A stretch of 57,703 nt of DNA from Granulicatella elegans ATCC 700633 (GTDB taxonomy: Bacteria > Bacillota > Bacilli > Lactobacillales > Aerococcaceae), in the NCBI RefSeq assembly GCF_000162475.2, contig NZ_KI391971.1, positions 1,079,108-1,136,810 of the forward strand, read 5' to 3'. Positions 35,766 through 43,855 of the stretch are shown piece after piece. Both the position numbers and the translations under genes were made by a program. How positions within the stretch are numbered: the stretch's first letter is position 1; each line of letters begins with the position of its first letter. The notes under the pieces were generated by a model. It had not been told where the DNA came from, made no database searches, and worked only from the letters and a program-made list of their open reading frames with translations.

Positions 35766-38057
35766 TTATACCCATTCTCCATTTTCGTTTACATAGTATC
35801 CATCAGGAGTTTTCGTATTGACTAATAATTCACCTGATGCATCAACATAGTACCATTTTCCATTGACTTCAAACCATTGGTTTTCTTTCATTGCTCCACT
35901 TTCTTCTAAGTAGAACCATTTTCCATTTAAGAATACCCAATCACTTTCCATCTTACCTGACCCATTATAGTAATACCATTTATTACCAACTTTTTCCCAA
36001 GTATTTCTTAAATATTTCCCTTCAGAATTTACATAGTACCAAGCATTAGATTTTTGATCGTGAATCCATTCTGACTTCGCCATGTATCCGCCAGATTTTA
36101 CATAGTAATCTCCAACCCATTTATTTTCAACATATTCCCCATTAGAATCAATAAAGAACCAACTTTGATAAGTCACATCATAAACCCATTGATTACTTAC
36201 CTTTTGTCCTTCTTCATTAATATAATGTTTGCCATCAAAACCTTTCTTCTGAACAGGTGTTGTTTGAGTCGTATTAGAAGATGTTGAAGATTGATTATTT
36301 GAAGCAACATAAGTATTATTATTTGTCGCTGGTGCAACTGTTGTTTCAGCAGGTTCAGCTGGTTGAGGTGCAGTAGGTTGTAGACGATCTAATACTTCTT
36401 TTAATGGTGTCACATCGATAAATGGACTTGCTAGTGGTGTTTTTGTTTCAACAGCTTTTTCCATCTTAGCTTCTACATCTTTCATTAATTGGAAGACAGA
36501 TTTTGCAACTGCAATTGATTTAGCAGTATATTCATCAGCATGTTCTTTTACATAATCATCAGATTTACCTGTATATTCATCAATTAATTGATTTTGGTAA
36601 TCTATTAATAATGCTTCCATTTTTTCCCAATTTGAACGAATAGTCTTTCCAAATAAATCTGGATGATCCATCACCATTGTATCAATATTAGTAGCTACCC
36701 AATACCAAGAATTAGCATCATATTTATTTCCTCTTACTTTATAAGCTTCAAATGTATCTTTAATACTACCAAAATAAGGAACATATGGTGTATTACGTGA
36801 ACGACCTAAACTTAACCACATTACCCCACCTAATGATTGTGGTAATTTTTGGTTAATTTGATAAACGTGTGGATCAATCACATTTTCGTTTCCTGGAGCA
36901 TAAGCATATTTTCCATAGTTTGGATCAGATGGATCTGCTTGTTTTCTATAAGCATCTGTCTTAGTATCATAACCTGGCACTTGATCATCAGGTACTAATT
37001 CTCCGTTTAATGTTTCAAAACGATTTCTTTGAACATTTAAGCCATCGATTACAGTGAAATCTCTTCTTGGGCTATCTTGTAAAAATTCATAACGTTTATC
37101 TTGATAAGTTACGTTAGAAGATGGGTTTAATAACTTAATTCCTGCATACACACGTGAACGGTCACCACGTTCTAAAGGTGGCGCATAAGTAGCCGCTAAA
37201 TCAATTTCCCCTTTACTTTCCTCCCCTACAAATACTCCTGCTTTTTTAGCAGTTTCAATAATTCCTTTTGAAGCAATAATATTTTCTTTATCATTAATAT
37301 TCACTTTACCTAAGAAATACGTATTTGGAAATACAGAATATTTATCGTCTGGATATTTAAATGCTACATACTCATGACCTGAATAAATTTCCATATACCA
37401 TAATTCGTTTTTATCAGCAAAAACAATAATATTTCCTTCTGCAGACCCTTTTTCATCAATTTCTTTTGCTAATAATTGAGCTGCTTCTTTAGCTGTTTTT
37501 ACACGTGGTAAAATTAAATCTGTTACAATTGCTTCAGTAACTCCTGCTTTAACTAGTGGATCAATCGCCGGATATTCAACTTCATTTTCTGGTCCTTCCA
37601 AAACTCGTCCATCTGCTGCAACTTTTGGAGCTTTTCCTCCTACAACTTCACTACGTGGTGTTGCTGTTACTGTTGCAGTCATTGAAACCCCATGTTCATT
37701 AAAACCATGTTCAGAGAAAATACCTTCATTTGAATCTCTTGAATCATCCGCTACTACTGTATATTTATATTCATGTTTTAAATGAGGATAAACTGTTCCA
37801 GTTGATTTATCCAAGAGAATATCTCCTTCTTTATAATCCTTAGCAGGATTTACAAAGAAATTTTTATTATGAGTATGTTCTTGAGTTCCATCTTCGTGTG
37901 GATATGGATAATCTTCCGTACGTCCATATAAGAACGAACCATCTTTTGTTAGTCCCTTACCAATAATAAATGCAGAACAAGCTTCAACAGCTTGTTGAGA
38001 TAACACAAGTCCAATAAGGACAGTAGATAATAATGTCTTACTAACTTTTTTATTCAT
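35766..38057 (-). CDS. Secreted C69-family dipeptidase with choline/glucan-binding-type repeats
   Basis: A 763-residue secreted protein. A signal peptide (residues 1-26, ending QQAVEA) would be cut just before Cys27, exposing the N-terminal cysteine nucleophile of the Ntn-hydrolase family C69 (CSAFIIGKGLTKDGSFLYGRTEDY). The catalytic domain runs to about residue 565, with FSEHGFNEHGVSMTATVTA and MWLSLGRSRNTPYVPYF as family segments. A Ser/Thr/Asn-rich linker (about 570-615) leads to about seven aromatic 20-residue repeats (NKWYYYNGSGKMESDWVFLNGKWFYLEESG...), the cell-wall/choline-binding type. The enzyme would be held on the cell surface and cleave peptides or cross-links. GAGGGG lies six bases before the ATG. 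Confidence 0.9.
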   Translation of the reverse strand: MNKKVSKTLLSTVLIGLVLSQQAVEACSAFIIGKGLTKDGSFLYGRTEDYPYPHEDGTQEHTHNKNFFVNPAKDYKEGDILLDKSTGTVYPHLKHEYKYTVVADDSRDSNEGIFSEHGFNEHGVSMTATVTATPRSEVVGGKAPKVAADGRVLEGPENEVEYPAIDPLVKAGVTEAIVTDLILPRVKTAKEAAQLLAKEIDEKGSAEGNIIVFADKNELWYMEIYSGHEYVAFKYPDDKYSVFPNTYFLGKVNINDKENIIASKGIIETAKKAGVFVGEESKGEIDLAATYAPPLERGDRSRVYAGIKLLNPSSNVTYQDKRYEFLQDSPRRDFTVIDGLNVQRNRFETLNGELVPDDQVPGYDTKTDAYRKQADPSDPNYGKYAYAPGNENVIDPHVYQINQKLPQSLGGVMWLSLGRSRNTPYVPYFGSIKDTFEAYKVRGNKYDANSWYWVATNIDTMVMDHPDLFGKTIRSNWEKMEALLIDYQNQLIDEYTGKSDDYVKEHADEYTAKSIAVAKSVFQLMKDVEAKMEKAVETKTPLASPFIDVTPLKEVLDRLQPTAPQPAEPAETTVAPATNNNTYVASNNQSSTSSNTTQTTPVQKKGFDGKHYINEEGQKVSNQWVYDVTYQSWFFIDSNGEYVENKWVGDYYVKSGGYMAKSEWIHDQKSNAWYYVNSEGKYLRNTWEKVGNKWYYYNGSGKMESDWVFLNGKWFYLEESGAMKENQWFEVNGKWYYVDASGELLVNTKTPDGYYVNENGEWV

Positions 38058-38090
38058 AGCTATCCCCTCTTTTTAAAAGAATCTATTATG

Positions 38091-38111
38091 GTTAAACGAT
38101 TATTTTAACCA
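38091..38111. promoter_or_regulatory. Palindromic operator at the dipeptidase transcription start
   Basis: GGTTAAA-N7-TTTAACC, perfect seven-base arms, lies directly downstream of the -10 (38118-38123), covering about +1 to +20. This is a classic repressor position. The half-site GTTAA is also part of the AdcR box TTAACYRGTTAA, but the spacing here does not match it. Confidence 0.5.
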
Positions 38112-38117
38112 ACTGTA

Positions 38118-38146
38118 GAATACGCTTTCTTTGTTATAAAATCAAT
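38118..38146 (-). promoter_or_regulatory. Promoter of the C69 dipeptidase gene
   Basis: Minus-strand TTGATT (38141-38146), 17 bases, TATTCT (38118-38123). A second palindrome AAATCAAT-N7-ATTGATTT (about 38140-38161) covers the -35 element. Confidence 0.65.
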
Positions 38147-38185
38147 ACTTTTCATTGATTTATAATAATTATAATGATTATATAA

Positions 38186-38216
38186 AAAAAGAACCGAATA
38201 TAATTCGGTTCTTTTT
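38186..38216 (-). terminator. Terminator of the histidine-triad gene
   Basis: AAAAAGAACCGAAT and ATTCGGTTCTTTTT form a 14-base-pair stem with a three-base loop and U-rich flanks on both strands. It lies about 55 bases past the stop at 38273. Confidence 0.92.
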
Positions 38217-38272
38217 CGATTGCCACTATATGTATGTTCTACAAGTAGTTTGGCTATCAGTTTATCGACAAA

Positions 38273-41248
38273 TTAAGCGTGTAGTTTTTCACTAGCTGAC
38301 GTTGCAGGTTGTGAAGCAGTTGTTGCTGTAGTAGGTGCTACATTTTCTTCTACTTTATCATTGGCTACAGGTTTTTCCTTTTCAGTTGGAGTACTTGTAA
38401 CATTTGTAGATGTTTCCTCAGCTTTTGGAGTTGTTGTATTTTCAGAAGTTGCTTGATCTTTAGATTTTGGTGTTGCTAAATCTTTCTTCACTTCTTCAGA
38501 TAGTTCTTCAGTGAAATCTGAAGTTGGGATTGAATTATCTTTATCTTCTTGATCCAACGCAATTTCAGCCATTTCTTTCATCTCAGCTAATTTACTCATA
38601 GATTCTTCATCATCTGGTTTTGCAATTGCCTTGTATTTTTCACCAACACGTGTATCCACTTTTTCAGATGGATTTTCATAAACTTTCTTAAGTTCATTTT
38701 TTGTAAGGTATGATGGACTAATTACAGCTTCAGTTGTTCCTGTTTCACCTGGAATGAATTTTGCTTTTGAAATTTTTGAAATTAACTCTGAAACTTTTTC
38801 TCTTAATTCAAAAGGTAATGGTTTGTCTTGTACATGTTGTGTAAAGAAATATAAATATTTCATCGCTTCAACTCCAAGACGTTTATTTGCATCTTGTAAA
38901 GCTTGTACATAATCTCTTACTGCTTCTAAAGCTTTCATATCTTTGGCTTCGATAGCTTTATTTGCTGCAGCTCTTAATTCATCTTTTGTAACATTATAAT
39001 CTTTTAATTCCAATTCATTGATCATACGAATAACACTTTCGTGTAATGCGTTTAGAGCTTTCTCTTCTTTAGAAAGTTCTGGTGTTGTTACTGTTGATGC
39101 TTTTTCAATATATTTTTCATCAAATTGTTTTAATAACTCTAAATATCCTTGAGTTGAATTTCCTTTTTCATCTAAACGTTCTTTAATTTCACGTAAACTT
39201 GTAAGGATACGACTTAATTCAACAGGTTGAGTTTTATATTTTTCAGCTGCTTTATTCGCTAAAGATTCAATTTGATTTTCAACTGCTTTAGTATCTAAAT
39301 CTCCAGCAATATAAGTTGGTGTAATTTCTTTCAATTTATTCGCAACATATTTTTTAGCACCTTCAATATTTTGAATTTTTAGAGAGTGACTATGGTCTCC
39401 ATGTGGTACTTCAAATTTATCGCCTAAAATTCGAATATCTTTTACAGAAATTCCCATACGTTTTGCTAAAGAAGCAATTTCTTGTGCAAATCTTAATTCA
39501 GGGTCAATTGATTCATCTGAACTTGGAACTTCAAAATTACGTAGTGGAATCGCCCAAGGATGGATATGTGTTTTATCTTGACCTTGTTCCATATTTTGGA
39601 AAGCAAATACTTTTCCTACATATTTTCCATCTTTATAAGCAGATTCTAATTTAATTGAATCTCTTTCAACACCATATGCATAAGCAATGTAGTCCAAATA
39701 TTTTTGAACTTCCGGAGATTTTTCATTTAAATTTTTTTCATTTGGAATTGTAGAATCATGGTTATCTGAAGTTACTTCACCGTCATGGTCATGGTGCTCA
39801 CCTTCATTGTCGTGATGTTCACCTTCATGGTCATGTTTGTCGCCTTCGTGATCGTGGTGCTCACCTTCATGTTCATGTTTGTCGCCATCATGGTCATGAT
39901 GCTCACCTTCGTGTTCATGTTTGTCGCCTTCATGCTCATGGTGGTGATTACCTAAAATTGGTTTTCCATTTTTGTCTTTATAAACAAAATGGAAATGATT
40001 GCCATGACGTACTACATATCCAGATTCAGTTTCACTTACAATATCTTCTTTTCTAAAGACAAAGCCATCATGGTCATGATCGTGATGTTCACCTTCATGT
40101 TCATGTTTGTCGCCTTCGTGGTCGTGGTGCTCACCTTCATGTTCATGTTTGTCACCTTCGTGGTCGTGGTGCTCACCTTCATGTTCATGTTTGTCACCTT
40201 CGTGGTCGTGGTGCTCTAAAATTGGATTTCCTTGTTTATCTTTATAAATAAAGTGGAAATGATCTCCATGACGTACTACATAACCTTCTGCTGTTTCACT
40301 AACAATATCTTTTTTATCAAATACATACCCATCATGGTCATGGTGTTCACCTTCGTGATTATGCTTGTCATCTTCATGGTCACGGTGCTCGCCTTCATGA
40401 TCATGTTTGTCACCTTCATGGTCGTGGTGCTCACCTTCGTGATGATGGTGTTCAGCACTAGCTGCAGGTTTCCCATCTTTATCCTTGTAAATAAAGTGGA
40501 AGTGATCTCCATGACGAACTACATAACCTTCTGCTGTTTCACTAACAATATCTTTTTTATCAAATACATACCCATCATGGTCATGGTGTTCACCTTCGTG
40601 GTCGTGATGTTCTCCATCGTGTTCATGGTGCTCTGTAGTTACTACTGGATTTCCTTGTTTATCTTTATATATAAAATGGAAATGGTCCCCGTGTCTTACG
40701 ACATATCCTGTTTCTGTCTCACTAACAACATCTTTTTTATCAAATACATACCCATCTTCTTCATGATGTTCATGTGCTACTGAATTTGTAGCCAATGTTG
40801 TTGCAATTGTTTGTTGGGCATTGTTTTTATAAATAAAGTGGAAGTGATCTCCGTGACGAACAACATATCCCATTTCATTTTCTTCTACAATATCATTTGG
40901 ATTAAAAACATATCCATCATCTGCAGAACTAATTGCTGTTGCAGAACTCTTTTGTTCATAAATAGCATCTGCTGGAGGAGCTCCGTATACAAAATGGTAG
41001 TGATCTCCATGTTTTTTTAAATATCCATTTTCGAATACTTCTCCAACAATAGTTTTCGGTTTATTATTTTTAATCTCTTCTGCAAGTTTTTCAAATTTAG
41101 TCATTTGAGCATTAGAAACTGTTGTTTCTTCAACTTGCTGTTGAGAATTATTATCTGTTTGTCCTTGAAATAGTCCACAAGCTGCTGTGCTAAGTGCAAT
41201 AACACTACTTAAGCTTGCCATCCAAAGTTGTTTTCTAGTTGGCTTCAT
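38273..41248 (-). CDS. Histidine-triad surface lipoprotein (Pht family), zinc scavenging
   Basis: A 991-residue lipoprotein (lipobox LSTAAC, Cys24) of the streptococcal polyhistidine triad family, which bind zinc and hand it to the AdcA-type ABC importer. Seven HxxHxH motifs are visible: HGDHYH, five HG[DN]HFH each within a GYVVRHGDHFHFIYK repeat, and HGDHSH in the middle. Between the repeats are very long runs built from the unit HDHEGDKHEHEGEH, well beyond what pneumococcal PhtA-E carry. The C-terminal half is helical with a Thr/Ala/Glu-rich tail. Its promoter carries a Zur box (41266-41280), which fits induction by zinc starvation. AAGGAG lies six bases before the ATG. Confidence 0.93.
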   Translation of the reverse strand: MKPTRKQLWMASLSSVIALSTAACGLFQGQTDNNSQQQVEETTVSNAQMTKFEKLAEEIKNNKPKTIVGEVFENGYLKKHGDHYHFVYGAPPADAIYEQKSSATAISSADDGYVFNPNDIVEENEMGYVVRHGDHFHFIYKNNAQQTIATTLATNSVAHEHHEEDGYVFDKKDVVSETETGYVVRHGDHFHFIYKDKQGNPVVTTEHHEHDGEHHDHEGEHHDHDGYVFDKKDIVSETAEGYVVRHGDHFHFIYKDKDGKPAASAEHHHHEGEHHDHEGDKHDHEGEHRDHEDDKHNHEGEHHDHDGYVFDKKDIVSETAEGYVVRHGDHFHFIYKDKQGNPILEHHDHEGDKHEHEGEHHDHEGDKHEHEGEHHDHEGDKHEHEGEHHDHDHDGFVFRKEDIVSETESGYVVRHGNHFHFVYKDKNGKPILGNHHHEHEGDKHEHEGEHHDHDGDKHEHEGEHHDHEGDKHDHEGEHHDNEGEHHDHDGEVTSDNHDSTIPNEKNLNEKSPEVQKYLDYIAYAYGVERDSIKLESAYKDGKYVGKVFAFQNMEQGQDKTHIHPWAIPLRNFEVPSSDESIDPELRFAQEIASLAKRMGISVKDIRILGDKFEVPHGDHSHSLKIQNIEGAKKYVANKLKEITPTYIAGDLDTKAVENQIESLANKAAEKYKTQPVELSRILTSLREIKERLDEKGNSTQGYLELLKQFDEKYIEKASTVTTPELSKEEKALNALHESVIRMINELELKDYNVTKDELRAAANKAIEAKDMKALEAVRDYVQALQDANKRLGVEAMKYLYFFTQHVQDKPLPFELREKVSELISKISKAKFIPGETGTTEAVISPSYLTKNELKKVYENPSEKVDTRVGEKYKAIAKPDDEESMSKLAEMKEMAEIALDQEDKDNSIPTSDFTEELSEEVKKDLATPKSKDQATSENTTTPKAEETSTNVTSTPTEKEKPVANDKVEENVAPTTATTASQPATSASEKLHA
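39779..40645 (-). repeat. Low-complexity histidine/aspartate/glutamate coding repeats
   Basis: Blocks of the codon pattern for His-Asp-His-Glu-Gly-(Asp-Lys/Glu-His)-His repeat many times at 39779-39945, 40063-40213, 40330-40455 and 40572-40637, separated by copies of the histidine-triad repeat. Neighbouring units differ only at third positions. Such DNA can expand or contract by slippage in 18- or 36-base steps without breaking the frame. Confidence 0.85.
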
Positions 41249-41262
41249 ATTTATCTCCTTTT

Positions 41263-41283
41263 AAATCGTAAATATTACGTTTT
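41263..41283. promoter_or_regulatory. Zur box in the histidine-triad promoter
   Basis: TCGTAAATATTACGT (41266-41280) matches the Bacillus Fur-family Zur consensus TCGTAATNATTACGA except at the last base and one central position. It lies between the -10 (41286-41291) and the ribosome site, where bound Zur-Zn would block transcription. Confidence 0.75.
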
Positions 41284-41285
41284 AT

Positions 41286-41314
41286 AAAATAACCCTTTTT
41301 TCATCTTTTGTCAA
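41286..41314 (-). promoter_or_regulatory. Promoter of the histidine-triad gene
   Basis: Minus-strand consensus TTGACA (41309-41314), 17 bases, TATTTT (41286-41291). It is one of the best -35 elements in the window. The leader is about 35 bases. Confidence 0.8.
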
Positions 41315-41343
41315 GACTTATCTCCTATTTTTTATACAAAAAA

Positions 41344-41363
41344 GAGACGACTTCAGTCGTCTC
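41344..41363 (-). terminator. Terminator of glgAP
   Basis: GAGACGAC and GTCGTCTC around a TTCA/TGAA loop, with A- and T-runs on both flanks. It lies about 80 bases past the glgP stop. The intervening 41364-41441 holds small palindromes (CAGC-AAA-GCTG) and no gene. Confidence 0.88.
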
Positions 41364-41441
41364 AAAAAAGTCTAACTTTTTAGGGTCACTACAGCAAAGC
41401 TGATGGCGTCCATTGCTACTTCAGAAAAGTCAATTTCTATT

Positions 41442-43835
41442 CTATTTCACTTGTTGGATGTGCCAAATTCTATCTGCATATTCTTTTACAGCACGATCTG
41501 CTGAGAAAATACCCGCTTTTGCAGTATTCACTAAACTCATCTTTTGCCATTGTTTTTCATCATTATATGCCTCTTCAATTTGTTGTTGCGCATAAATATA
41601 AGATTCAAAATCTGCTAAACACATAAACGGATCATCATTTAATAAATAATCTACTAAGAAATTAAAGTTCATACCTCCAACAGTCATCGTACGAATGAAA
41701 TCAAGTGTTTGTTTCACTCGTTCAGAACGATTATACCATTCCCAAGGTTTATACCCTTCTGCAACTAATTGATTAACTTCTTCTGTTTTTAATCCGAAAA
41801 TAACAATATTTTCTTCACCAACTGCTTCTAAAATTTCAACATTGGCACCGTCTAATGTTCCTAGTGTAATGGCTCCATTTAACATCAATTTCATATTACC
41901 AGTACCACTTGCCTCTTTACCAGCTTGAGAAATTTGTTCACTAACATCTGCTGCTGGTAAAATAATTTCTGCTAAACTTACTTTGTAATCTGGAATAAAG
42001 ACTACTTTAATGTATTCTCTTACTAATTCATCACTTTCAATTAATTGAGAGATGGAATGGATAAATTTAATAATATTTTTTGCCATATCATAACCTGATG
42101 AAGCTTTTGCAGCAAAAATAAATGTTCTTGGTGTTGGTCTTAATCCTTGATATTTAATCGCTTGATATAAATAAACAATATGCAGAGCATTTAATAATTG
42201 ACGTTTATATTCATGAAGTCGTTTCACTTGTACATCAAAAATGGAATTTGGATTTACCGTAATTCCTAATGTATCTTGAATATAAGCTGCTAATTGTTGT
42301 TTCTTCTGATGTTTAATATCCTTTAATGCATGTAAAACTTTTTCATCATCTTTATACTCTAATAACTTAGAAATTTTAGATAAATCTTTTACAAAATCAA
42401 TACCGATTAATGATTCTAAATAATTCGTTAACTCAGGATTGGCTTGTCCTAACCATCTTCTATGTGCAATACCATTTGTCACATTACCAAATTTATCCGG
42501 ATATAAAGCATAAAATGAACGGAATGTAGAATCGACTAAAATATCACTATGCAATTTTGATACACCATTGACATAATGGCTACTAACAATTGATAAGTTC
42601 GCCATTTTAATCATACCATCATAAATAATCGCTGTTTCTGGTAATGTCATTTCATAACCCATATCAATCACCCATTGACAGAAGCGACGATTAATTTCTT
42701 CTATAATAGAATAAATTCTTGGAAGAATTGGTTGGAATAAATCCACAGCCCATTTTTCTAACGCTTCAGACATAATCGTATGGTTCGTATAAGCAAATGT
42801 TTTCGTAGTAATTTCCCATGATTTTTCCCAAGAATAATGGTATTCATCAATTAATAATCTCATAAATTCTGCTACTGCCATCGCTGGGTGAGTATCATTA
42901 ATATGAAGTGCTGCGTATTCATGGAAGTTTTCTAAAGTTCCAAATTCACGGTAATGATTTTTCACTAGTTGTTGTAGTGAGGCACTAATGAAGAAATATT
43001 GTTGTTTAATTCGTAATTCTTTTCCTTCTCTTGTGCTATCTGCTGGATATAATAATTTAGAAATAGAAGATGCAATTGCTTCTGCTTCTGAAGAACGAGA
43101 ATATTCTCCACGTTCAAATAATTTCATATTAAATCCTGTTTTCGCCTTTGCTTCCCATAAACGTAAAGTATTAACAGTATCTGTATCATATCCTGAAATT
43201 AATAAATCATACGGTTCAGCTTGAATAGCCGTATAATTTTCATGAGTCACACGGAATCCTTCTGCTGTCATTTCTTCTTTAATATTTCCATAGAAACGAA
43301 CTTCCACTTCTTCATCACTACGATAAACTAAACCGTATTTTCCTAAATCTAACCAGTAATCCGGAAATTCTTGTTGCCAACCATTATTAATCACTTGCTT
43401 GAAAATTCCATATTCATATAAAATTGAAAATCCTGTTACTGGATAATCTTGACTTGTTAGTGCATCTAAATAACAAGAAGCTAGACGTCCTAAACCGCCA
43501 TTTCCAAGCCCTGGATCAGGTTCAATTTGATAAATTTCATCCAAAGAAATATGATGTTTACTTAAATATGTTTGAATTTCTTGTTCAATTCCTAAATTAA
43601 ATAAATTATTTCTTAACGTTCTTCCCACTAAAAATTCCATAGACATATAGTACGCACGTTTCACTCTACGTTTTTTTAATTCTTGTTCATATCCAAATTT
43701 CTTTTGAGATAAAATCTCACGAACACTTCTCATCATCGCTTCATAAACTTGACGTTTACTAGCATGATCAATTGTTACACCAAATTGAATTTGTAATGTT
43801 TGCTCGATACGTTGTTGAAAATTTAATGAATTCAC
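41442..43835 (-). CDS. glgP: Glycogen phosphorylase
   Basis: A 797-residue GT35 enzyme that releases glucose 1-phosphate from glycogen or maltodextrin ends. Recognisable segments are MEFLVGRTLRNNLFNLGI, GLGNGGLGRLASCYLDAL, the phosphate site and the PLP-lysine region EASGTGNMKLMLNGAITLGTLDGANVEI near residue 650. Length is typical of the short bacterial form. The long frame to 43907 overlaps glgA; AAGGTG lies six bases before a GTG at 43835, so I start there, 20 bases after glgA. Confidence 0.95.
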   Translation of the reverse strand: MNSLNFQQRIEQTLQIQFGVTIDHASKRQVYEAMMRSVREILSQKKFGYEQELKKRRVKRAYYMSMEFLVGRTLRNNLFNLGIEQEIQTYLSKHHISLDEIYQIEPDPGLGNGGLGRLASCYLDALTSQDYPVTGFSILYEYGIFKQVINNGWQQEFPDYWLDLGKYGLVYRSDEEVEVRFYGNIKEEMTAEGFRVTHENYTAIQAEPYDLLISGYDTDTVNTLRLWEAKAKTGFNMKLFERGEYSRSSEAEAIASSISKLLYPADSTREGKELRIKQQYFFISASLQQLVKNHYREFGTLENFHEYAALHINDTHPAMAVAEFMRLLIDEYHYSWEKSWEITTKTFAYTNHTIMSEALEKWAVDLFQPILPRIYSIIEEINRRFCQWVIDMGYEMTLPETAIIYDGMIKMANLSIVSSHYVNGVSKLHSDILVDSTFRSFYALYPDKFGNVTNGIAHRRWLGQANPELTNYLESLIGIDFVKDLSKISKLLEYKDDEKVLHALKDIKHQKKQQLAAYIQDTLGITVNPNSIFDVQVKRLHEYKRQLLNALHIVYLYQAIKYQGLRPTPRTFIFAAKASSGYDMAKNIIKFIHSISQLIESDELVREYIKVVFIPDYKVSLAEIILPAADVSEQISQAGKEASGTGNMKLMLNGAITLGTLDGANVEILEAVGEENIVIFGLKTEEVNQLVAEGYKPWEWYNRSERVKQTLDFIRTMTVGGMNFNFLVDYLLNDDPFMCLADFESYIYAQQQIEEAYNDEKQWQKMSLVNTAKAGIFSADRAVKEYADRIWHIQQVK

Positions 43836-43855
43836 AAAAATCACCTTAACCCTTT

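Noticed and set aside
38091-38111. AdcR box in the dipeptidase promoter
   Set aside because: The GTTAA half-sites are in the wrong order and spacing for TTAACYRGTTAA, so I keep it as an unnamed palindrome.
39989-40783. Plus-strand open frames rich in Val, Phe and Met opposite the histidine-rich region
   Set aside because: Direct antisense readings of His/Asp/Glu codons; their membrane-like look is an artefact of the repeat composition.
41364-41441. Possible further intergenic mobile repeat after glgP
   Set aside because: It holds several small palindromes and partly matching ends (AAAGTC.../...GAAAAGTC), but no second copy in the window and no similarity to the 924-1054 family.
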